From Gammaproteobacteria bacterium (GTDB taxonomy: Bacteria > Pseudomonadota > Gammaproteobacteria > Pseudomonadales > Pseudohongiellaceae), in NCBI GenBank assembly GCA_019654215.1, contig BPDI01000002.1, positions 84,007 through 148,006 on the forward strand: a DNA stretch of 64,000 nucleotides. The letters are read 5' to 3'. The notes beneath the pieces were generated by a model, which did not search any database, was not told where the DNA came from, and saw only the letters and a program-made list of their open reading frames with translations. Positions 55,792-64,000 of the stretch are shown here, in pieces (position 1 is the first letter of the stretch; each line of letters begins with the position of its first letter). A program made the position numbers and the translations under genes.

Positions 55792-57927
55792 TTAGAAAGT
55801 AGTTCTCACTCTTAGAGCCAGTTCCATCCCATTTCCGTTGCAGTAATCTTCAATTTCTCCCACCACGCCATCAACTGTCCGCCCCTTGAATCGTGTTCTC
55901 TTTCGGCAAAATTCATTTTCCGTAATGTTGCGAGATTCGAAACGGAAAGTAACATTACCAAAGGCTACTTTTTCAACGTAGGCAGAGAGATAGGGTTGGT
56001 TTATTTGTTCTTCTATATCGTCTATGTCGTAAGCCTTGCGCCCAGTACTACCATTGGAATTGTTGCCATAGTTAAAGCCATAAGTAAGTTGTTGGCTGGT
56101 TATGTCATGACGGAATCCCATATTCAATGACCAGCGGCCATTATTTCGCTGGCGTCGCTTAATTCTAAGGAACGGATCAGTAAATTCAGAATCTCTCAAT
56201 CTTATGCCTGTGGTAAGCAAAGCATTTTGAATGCTGAAACGATCTAATTTGGCACTTACATCAAGATTCAGGCCATAGCGGTATCCATCTCCTATATTGC
56301 CTCGAGCAGATTGCAGATTAACGGAAGATGGAGATACATCGACTTTGTCGATATGGTCCTCTACGTCGCGGTACCAAAATTGTGAATTCACGACGCCGGC
56401 ATCATCGGGTAATCGAAACTCCAGATTAAGTTCATAGCGCCAGGATTGCTCCTGAACGATTTCTGGATTTCCTGCCTGAGTGTTTTTATCTTCGTCGCTA
56501 CTATCAGTGGAAGCGCTGAAATCAGAAAAACTCAGTTGGTCTACATCTTTTTCAATTCCTGCTCGCAATTGGATTGAGGGAGTTATGTCATAGCGGTAAT
56601 CAATTTTGGGTTTTATAAAATCAAAATCTCTTTCCCTGTGCACATCCCCTGATTGCTCAATTGCAGAAGTTTCATAAAGCAGAGAGCTTTCTACTGCCAT
56701 GCGGCCATTGATCTGCCAATTATGAACGGCAAATGGTTCATAGCGAAACTCTTCGACAGTGGAGAAGCTGTTATCAACGCTAACTGGAACCAGGTTACCG
56801 AAATCAGCAGAAGGCGTTCCGGGGATGTCCAGCCCCATTCTTAAGCTAGAATCTCTAATGGTTTGCGCGCCTTCAATTCCCAGTTCTATGGCATGGGCGA
56901 GATCGAGGTCCCAGGTATAAGAGCTGCGGGCAATGCGTTCACGGTCCCTACCAGTTCCAGCAAGAAATAGATTGGGTTTTTCTAACATGTTTTCTAGATT
57001 AGAACGAACTCTGTCATAACCAAATTCGCGGTCATTGACAATAAATAAGAAGCGATACTTGGCGCCATTATCAAATGTGTATTCGTAATCTCCACCTATC
57101 TCCCAGTTGGTTCGATCGCTGTCACTCACCTCAGTTTGTATAAGGGAAGTATTATTAATCAGATCGTTGATTGTGCGAAAGCGGTCCTGTGGCGAGCGAG
57201 TGCGATCTTCTGCCAAAGCATTAAACTGAATCACACTGCGCTCCATGGTATAACCAAGGTTCATGCTGGCTGCAAACTCTGTGCGGTCCCGTGTTGTTTC
57301 TTCTTTTCGAGTTTCGATGAGGTTGCCAGCGCCATCGTAACTAAACTCTCTAGCGCGACTATTGCGGTAGTTAGGTTCGGCTTCAAAAGAAAATAAATAA
57401 TTGAGCCCCTCGGATTGGCCGCTAAGTGAAACGGAGCCACCTGGGTCTAAGGTACCGTCTTGTTTGCGATCAGTGCGCAACTCTACCGAAGTACTGGAAC
57501 GAGAAGGGCTATCCACCAAAACAACATTAACCACCTGGCCTCCGCTACGCACATCGAGTACTTCAGAAGTGCCACGAATAATCTCAATGTATTCAACTTG
57601 GTCTGCGGAAATGCGATTGAGTTGATCGCGACCTTCATTGTTTTTGCCGGTAATCCGCTGCCCGTTGATTAAAACTTCGCCTTCTCCAGAGCCAAGGCCG
57701 CGCCCGCTATTTCCTCCGCGCAATGCCAGGCCAATACCAGGAATCCGATTGAGCATGTCGTCAGCAGATACTGGGAAGTATTCGGCAAAATAACTGGCGG
57801 GGTAAACAACAGTAGAATCGTCCGAAGGAAATTCAGGTTGTACTAATTGCGCCGAAACTCCAGGTGCTGCAGTTAACAGCGAGAGTATGACTAATGCTTT
57901 TATACTTTTCGTAGGGTGAAATTTCAT
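55792..57927 (-). CDS. TonB-dependent outer membrane receptor
   Basis: Plug domain (DMLNRIPGIGLALRGGNSGRGLGSGEGEVLINGQRITGKNN...DQVEYIEIIRGTSEVLDVRSGGQVVNVVL), long beta-barrel, C-terminal aromatic (RVRTTF); start at 57927 preferred over 58035. Confidence 0.9.
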   Translation of the reverse strand: MKFHPTKSIKALVILSLLTAAPGVSAQLVQPEFPSDDSTVVYPASYFAEYFPVSADDMLNRIPGIGLALRGGNSGRGLGSGEGEVLINGQRITGKNNEGRDQLNRISADQVEYIEIIRGTSEVLDVRSGGQVVNVVLVDSPSRSSTSVELRTDRKQDGTLDPGGSVSLSGQSEGLNYLFSFEAEPNYRNSRAREFSYDGAGNLIETRKEETTRDRTEFAASMNLGYTMERSVIQFNALAEDRTRSPQDRFRTINDLINNTSLIQTEVSDSDRTNWEIGGDYEYTFDNGAKYRFLFIVNDREFGYDRVRSNLENMLEKPNLFLAGTGRDRERIARSSYTWDLDLAHAIELGIEGAQTIRDSSLRMGLDIPGTPSADFGNLVPVSVDNSFSTVEEFRYEPFAVHNWQINGRMAVESSLLYETSAIEQSGDVHRERDFDFIKPKIDYRYDITPSIQLRAGIEKDVDQLSFSDFSASTDSSDEDKNTQAGNPEIVQEQSWRYELNLEFRLPDDAGVVNSQFWYRDVEDHIDKVDVSPSSVNLQSARGNIGDGYRYGLNLDVSAKLDRFSIQNALLTTGIRLRDSEFTDPFLRIKRRQRNNGRWSLNMGFRHDITSQQLTYGFNYGNNSNGSTGRKAYDIDDIEEQINQPYLSAYVEKVAFGNVTFRFESRNITENEFCRKRTRFKGRTVDGVVGEIEDYCNGNGMELALRVRTTF

Positions 57928-58136
57928 GCGGAAACGGTGTTCTTTCTCTTTGATCTTTTGGATCTTTTCCTGATTTTCGTGGTTGCCTTGTGGTGCTACC
58001 AGTACTGGAATGAAATTGTACCGATTCCTATTCACTCAGTCTGTGACAATTTGTAGGGAAAAAACGAAGGAATTCTGACACTTGCGTCATAATTCGTTTG
58101 TTGTAAAAGAATGATTTTTAGAGATAAATTACGAGT

Positions 58137-58175
58137 GAAAAAATATCCCCACCAGATTACTGATCGGGATATTTT
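58137..58175 (-). terminator. Rho-independent terminator downstream of the alpha/beta hydrolase
   Basis: On the minus strand: AAAATATCCC-gatcagtaatctggtg-GGGATATTTTTTC. Confidence 0.65.
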
Positions 58176-58186
58176 GAGAAACAAAG

Positions 58187-59103
58187 CTAGTTTGTTTCGT
58201 AGCTCGAAAAGCTGTCTTCGCCTTCGCCGCCGATAAAAACTGAATACTTGGCATCGCCGGTGAAGTTTGCTTTCAAGAACGCATAGACATATTTTCCTTG
58301 GGCTTCTAGCTCAGATCCTTGATTGGCGGGAATCATGTGTCCGCCTTCGGCAAATTCCATGTATACCTTCGAAGTTGAAGCATTAATGGAATCATAGAGC
58401 ATGCGTGCATGGGTATCTGGTGGGGCAATCGATCGTCAGCAGTTGCGATAATAAGCGTTGGGGTTGTAACACCATTCAAATCACCTTCGAATGACTGACC
58501 TAGTTCACAACAATAAGGAGTAAGAGGAAAGACCCCTTTAATTGCATCGCCTAACTCTTCGGCTGCTCTTAATGAGGCGCCGCCCCCTAAAGAATGCCCC
58601 ATGATGGCGATTTGGCTCTCATCGAGCTTGTTGGCGAGAGGGCTCTGGCTTGTTTGCGTTCTCGCGCTTAATCAATTCAATCCCGGCAATCAACGCGTTT
58701 TTTCTTTGTTCGAGATTATCTTCTGGCGTGTTGGTTTCAATAATCGCAGTGATTATGCCAACAGATGCCCGCATAGGACCCCACCAGTCATATACCTCTG
58801 GTGTGCCACGAAATCCTGGCGACATAACAACGGCACCGTTGGGGAGATCGAAACTCAAGGTCAGCGGATAGAAAATGGTCACACTGGCAAATTCGTCAAG
58901 ATCTGTGCCGGTCTCATAAGTGCGGGCTTCAAATAATCGATCATCGAAGAAATTTGCTGCATTTCTTGCAAATGTGCGTCCTTCAGGACGATATCGACCA
59001 GCGCTATTATCTTGGGCGGAAACCGTGAAAGCGGCAAGGTGCTTGCTATTAGAGCAATCCCCATTAGATAAGCCGTCAGGGATTTCATTCTCAGTAAATT
59101 CAT
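58187..59103 (-). CDS. cutinase/PETase-like (dienelactone-hydrolase-type) alpha/beta hydrolase, secreted; at least three frameshifts
   Basis: Reconstruction: signal peptide ..LAAFTVSAQD; FASVTIFYPL...GAVVMSPGFRGTPEVYDWWGPMRAS; MGHSLGGGASL; IKGVFPLTPY; VTTPTLIIATADDR; APPDTHARMLYDSINASTSKVYMEFAEGGHMIPANQG...VYAFLKANFTGDAKYSVFI. Confidence 0.85.
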
Positions 59104-59396
59104 TTCAGTTAACCTCTCGTTTGTCATCGTGGTTAATCTAGAGCATTTTTATTTTTAGTCCTGGGTCAATGGGACCTGCAGAAAAATCAAATATAGCAAA
59201 GAGTTCAGGGGAGAGAAACAGAGTATAGATCCGGGCCCCGGGCCCCAAAATTGGGCTTTCAGCGCTTTCTTGGGGAGCCATGGACCTGAAATCTAATTCC
59301 TATTATTCTCAGTCTTCCTAAAAACAACTTGAAGTATCTATAAGTCATGAAGTTTTTGCTGAATTTCTTGTTAATTTGGACCCAAGTCCTGAGTAA

Positions 59397-60139
59397 ATGG
59401 TTAGTGTGGGTGTCACCCTCAGTTTAATCTTGGTTACCTCTGCTCAGGAATTGGGGGATCACACATACTCTACCGAGGCTATTGAGCGAGGAAGTCGAAT
59501 CTACTCCCGCGAATGCGCCTTATGCCACGGCCCTCAGGGGGATATCGTCGATGGTGTCAATCTTCGCACTGGCTATTTAGAAACGTGCGCTCAGATGAGG
59601 ACATACGCCGGGTGGTTATTCGGGCCCCGGGGGAAGGCCAAATGCCTGCGTTTGGATTAAGCGATAACGATCTCAATGCCATCGTTGCCTACATTAGAGC
59701 CGGGTTTGATCCTGAAGGAGTAGCATTCGCATTGGTGATCCGGCTCGTGGGCAAACTTTGTTCGAAGGAAAAGGAGAGTGTGCTAGTTGTCATCGTATTG
59801 ATGGTGTGGGACCAAGAACCGCGCCTGATTTATCAGAGATTGGTGCTATTCGCACACCGGCTTCATTACAAAGAAATTTATTGGATCCTGCTGCGGCGAT
59901 ACTACCAATTAACAGATCAATTCGGATCTAACACGGGATGAAGAGACTGTTACTGGTCGCGTTTGAATGAAGATACCTATACGGTCCAAGTAATTGATTC
60001 CAATGAGCAGCTTCGTTCGTTTCGAAAATCTGACTCGTCAATTATGAATCAGGTGCAGCCTAGTAAGTCACCAACCACATTAAACAGCGATGAGGTTGCA
60101 GATGTGGTTGGCTATTTATTAACTCTGCGAGGTCAATAA
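59397..60139 (+). CDS. diheme cytochrome c (frameshifted)
   Basis: Two heme-binding motifs: RECALCHGPQGD and (other frame) GECASCHRIDGVGPRTAPDLSEIGAIRTPASLQRNLLDP; C-terminal TTLNSDEVADVVGYLLTLRGQ. Confidence 0.85.
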
Positions 60140-61789
60140 TGAACCAGTTAATTCTTTCTTACGCGACAAATTTTTTCATTGTCGGCCTAAGCACGGCGAT
60201 TCAGTTATCGCACAAGTTCCTTATGACAGAATCTTAAACGCCAACGAGGAACCGCATAACTGGTTGACCTATAACGGTGGTTATATGAGTCAACGTCATA
60301 GTTTGTTGGATCAGATAACTAAAGAGAATGTGGAAAACCTGGAGCTAAAGTGGGTTCTCCAAAATCAGGTATTCGGTGCTTGGCAATCTAATCCGATTAT
60401 CGTTGATGGCATCATGTATGTTACTGAAGACCTAATAGTGTGATGGCAGTTGATGCAGTAACCGGCAGGGTTTTTGGAAGTATCGTCATCAGAATGCGAA
60501 AACGCAGAGTTTGTTGTGGTGCAAACAATCGCGGAGTGGCGGTACTCAATGACAAAGTTTACATGGGAACCCTAGATGCAAATCTACTCGCTCTCGACCG
60601 TATTAATGGACAGCTTCTATGGAAAACTGAGGTCGGAGATGTAAACCTCGCCTACTCAATCACAATGGCTCCCTTAGCAGTTAAAGACAAAATAATGGTG
60701 GGCGTTGGCGGTGGAGAATTCGGCATTCGTGGTTATGTTGCCGCTTATGATGCTGAGACTGGCGAAGAGGCCTGGAAGACTTACACCATTCCTGGGCCTG
60801 GTGAGCCAGGCCATGACAGTTGGGAAGGAGATGATTGGGAACATGGCGGTGCGCCGGTTTGGATTACCGGTTCCTTTGACCCTGATCTAAATTTGACTTA
60901 CTGGGGGGTTGGTAACCCTGGTCCTGATTGGAATGCTGGACAACGTCCTGGAGACAATCTTTATTCAGATTCTGTCATTGCATTGGATGCGGACACCGGC
61001 GAATTAACCTGGCACTTTCAATTTACGCCTAATGAGGCTATGACTACGATTCGGTTCAGGTTCCTGTATTGGCCGATATGGTTTGGCGTGGTGAGGTGAA
61101 ACAACTAATGATGTGGGCTAACCGTAATGGTTATTTCTATGTACTAGATCGAACCAATGGTGAATTCTTGGAAGGAAAACCCTATGTGCGAGTGAATTGG
61201 TCTAGGGTCTGGATGAAAATGGCCGACCGATTCCGACGCCGCAACCAGAAGGAATGCCGACTTATCCAGGCAATCAGGGTGGGACTAATTGGTACCCACC
61301 TTCTTATAATCCTAATACTGGCTTGTTCTATTTTAGTGCCTGGGAAAACTACGCCACTATATACAGAGCAGAAGAATCAGAATACGTGCCGGGCCAGGCG
61401 TTTCTGGGAGGAGGATTCTCTGTTTAGCACCGTCACCCGGAGCACCTACTATTGGAATTGGGCGCACTAATCCGATTAACAATTGGACTGATGAAGTTGG
61501 ATACGCTTCATTAAAAGCTATGGATCCCCAAACTGGCGAACAAGTCTGGTCATATAATCAATTTGATGTCAGTGATAGTGGTATGTTGACTACTACTACC
61601 GATGTTTTGTTTACCGGCGGGCGTGAAGGTTATTTTCATGCAATCGATGCAGAGAGTGGCGAACTACTCTGGAATGTTGGTCTGGGTGGTCAGATCGTAA
61701 TGGCGCCAGTTACTTACATGGTAGGTGGCGTTCAATATGTTTCTGTGATTTCTGGAAACAGTTTGTCGACTTTTGCATTAGGAGACTAA
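60139..61789 (+). CDS. PQQ-dependent alcohol dehydrogenase-like quinoprotein (several frameshifts)
   Basis: NWLTYNGGYMSQRHSLLDQITKENVENLELKWV; vicinal-Cys CCGANNRG; AYDAETGEEAWKTYTIPGPGEPGHDSW; TYWGVGNPGPDWN; MDPQTGEQVWSY; YFHAIDAESGELLWNVGLGGQI. Confidence 0.92.
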
Positions 61790-61820
61790 TTAATAGTCAT
61801 AAGGGGTCAGGATTAAAATT

Positions 61821-62825
61821 TTGAGGAAGGTGCTTCGATTTTAATTGTTACTTTTGTGAGCTTGGGCATTAATGCTCAGGTTAACGATCCGATTCACTCC
61901 CAGTGAAGACTTTGAAATCGACTATAACTTTTTCAAAATGCCTGTAGGAAGAGCTATTGGTTCGACTGCCGGCATAAGTTTGCATCCTGATGGCAGTAGT
62001 TTTTGGGTTTTCGATCGTTGTGGTGCGAATGACTGTGTTGGATCGGACCTCGATCCCATTATGCAGTTCGATTTAGATGGCAATCATCTTATTAGTTTTG
62101 GCGCCAACATGTTTGTGCGCCCTCACGGTGTATACGTGGACCATGAGGGCAATGTCTGGGTAACTGATGGAGAAGGGCCAAACGGTGAAGACCCTCGTAG
62201 AGATGGCAAAGGACACCAGGTTTTCAAATTCAGCCCAAGCGGTGAAGTTCTCATGGAGCTGGGTAAGCCTGGGGTTTCTGGAGATGGTCCTTATGAGTTT
62301 AACCAACCTTCCGCAGTTTTAGTTACCCCAAAAGGAGATATTTTCATCGGCGATGGTCATGGCGGCCGTTCCAATAGTCGCATCATGAAGTACAACTCCG
62401 AAGGAGAGTTCATTTTAAGCTGGGGAGCTCAAGGATCAGAACCTGGAAACTTTGCCGTACCCCATGACCTGGCCATGGACTCTCTCGGCAGATTGTTTGT
62501 CGGCGATCGCGGCAATAATCGAGTACAAGTATTCGATAAAGAGGGAAACTTTATTCTTGAATGGGAACAGTTTGGTAGACCCAGTGGAATATTTATCGAT
62601 GACAATGACATGCTTTATGTTACCGACTCATCTTCGACGCCGAGAAGCAATCCTGGTTTTGACGAAGGAATAAGAGTAGCTAGTGTGCACGATGGAAAAG
62701 TTACTCTGTTTCTAGATGATCCTCATGAAGATGGCACTCAAGAAGGCGTCGTGGTTGATAAGCAAGGCAATATTTACGGATCTCTTACCGCTGGTATGGC
62801 GCTACGGAAGTACGTATTGAAGTAA
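61821..62825 (+). CDS. NHL-repeat / peptidyl-alpha-hydroxyglycine alpha-amidating lyase-like protein (5' frameshift)
   Basis: IGSTAGISLHPDGSSFWVFDRCGANDC...HGVYVDHEGNVWVTDGEG...GHQVFKFSPSGEVLMELGKPGVSGDGPYEFNQPSAVLVTPKGDIFIGDGHGGRSNSRI. Confidence 0.85.
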
Positions 62826-63019
62826 AGATTTGTTTTAGATGACCTTATGCTTGGTTGTCTGTTTCTCGGTAAAAATTCTTACTCGCTACCAGTCTTATTT
62901 CCTTCATTACTGAGTGCATTTCTATTCTCCTGGGCTGATCCAGCCGAATACAATTTATAACATCTGTGCGAGGAGGCTTATGTCATACTCGCCTCCAATT
63001 TGATTTACGCTAGGAAAAT

Positions 63020-64000
63020 ATGTTCTCAAAACAAGGCTTTATAACCCAACATCTTTTCTCTGTTGATCGTAGCGGTTAGTCAGGCTGCTTTCGCTCAGGA
63101 CAATCTCGGTGAGGATTCGACGGTGCGCTATCCCGCCATCTATTTTTCTGAGTGGGCTCCGGTTACCGCGCAAGATATGTTGGACCGTATTCCTGGTTTA
63201 GATGCTGGCGGTGGCTTTGGACCTCCCGGCGGCGGTGGTGGAGGATTCGGCGGTGGACCACCCGGGGCGGCGGATTCGGAGGAGGGCCTCCTCCGGGGTT
63301 TTTTGGTCGTGGTGGCGGTGGTGGCGGTGGTCGCGGATTCGGCGGCGGCAGTCGAGAGACTGAAATCCTCATTAATGGAAAGCGTACTGCAGGGAAAAAC
63401 AATAGCACGGGAGGACAGCTCACCCGCATCACCTCAGATCAAGTCGACTATATTGAAATTATACGTGGTACTTCAGGTGAGCTAGATGTGCGTGGCAGTG
63501 GCCAGGTAGTTAACGTAGTTTTATATGACACTTTTACTGATTCTACGATGCAGTATCAAGCGCAAGCTTCACAATCTGATAACAATACAATTTCTCCATC
63601 AGGAACTTTTTCCTACAGTGGGCAAATTGAAGGTTTAAATTTTTTAGTAAGTGCCAGCCACAGCGATAATTACTTTAAAAGTATTAGCAAGGAAAATTCT
63701 ATCCTCGGTGACTTTTCTCCTAATGATTTTATTCAAGAGATTCGTGAATCAGATGGGAAACAATTCAACTCTCAGTACTAATTTAGATTACGAAATAAAT
63801 GGAAATAGTTCTGCGCGTTTCAATGCCCTCTATTCTGATGGTGATCGACCTAGCGAATTAGTACGTCACACAATAGATCTAAGCGTGCAGCCCAACCTTA
63901 CAACTTATCAAAGAGAAGATGCACCGTCGGAGAATGATAATTGGGAGATTGGTGGCGACTATGAATATATTACCGAACAGGTAGTCGTTATAAAATTTTG
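63020..64000 (+). CDS. TonB-dependent receptor with Gly/Pro-rich plug insertion (frameshifted, truncated by window end)
   Basis: DSTVRYPAIYFSEWAPVTAQDMLDRIPGLDAGGGFGPPGGGGGGFGGGPP...; ETEILINGKRTAGKNNSTGGQLTRITSDQVDYIEIIRGTSGELDVRGSGQVVNVVLYDTF. Confidence 0.88.

Noticed and set aside
59230-59247. GC-rich palindromic CCGGGCCCCGGGCCCC, with an 11-nt match (CGGGCCCCGGG) near 59621
   Set aside because: The second copy is explained by coding sequence (RAPGEG) in the cytochrome; the first is a lone intergenic palindrome. Probably chance, with no further copies noticed.
63163-63432. Antisense Pro-rich ORF (NPRPPPPPPPRPKNPGGGPPPNPPPR)
   Set aside because: Mirror of the GGN-rich tract of the TonB receptor, not an independent gene.
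1-64000. Search for CRISPR arrays, rRNA, insertion sequences, prophage, restriction or other defence genes
   Set aside because: None seen: no regularly spaced repeats and no transposase, integrase, capsid, nuclease or methylase signatures in the ORF track.

Overview
A 64 kb chromosomal window, probably from a marine-type gammaproteobacterium (lineage inferred from gene content only). Main contents: a SulP anion transporter; a TRAP-TAXI uptake system; a tandem-PDZ/FG-GAP (VCBS) cluster; an ABC exporter; an M16 peptidase; coiled-coil membrane proteins; a TolC-HlyD-MacAB-type efflux operon; an RND/LolA-like/DUF1302 cluster; several small-molecule redox and hydrolase genes; one tRNA-Arg; and a two-component system. 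The last ~12 kb is a catabolic-looking block: CehA/McbA-like protein, double-TonB_C lipoprotein, TonB-dependent receptor, cutinase/PETase-like hydrolase, diheme cytochrome c, PQQ dehydrogenase, NHL/PAL-like protein and a second, paralogous TonB receptor. I saw no rRNA, CRISPR, transposase, integrase or phage genes. Many genes are split by +/-1 frameshifts, mostly at short homopolymers, so the sequence probably carries uncorrected indel errors. I reconstructed several genes across these shifts. The most interesting items are the cutinase/PETase-like hydrolase hidden by frameshifts, a degenerate receiver domain, a 41-aa single-TM protein missing from the ORF track, the double TonB_C lipoprotein, the Gly-rich plug insertion in a TonB receptor, and the PDZ/FG-GAP cluster.
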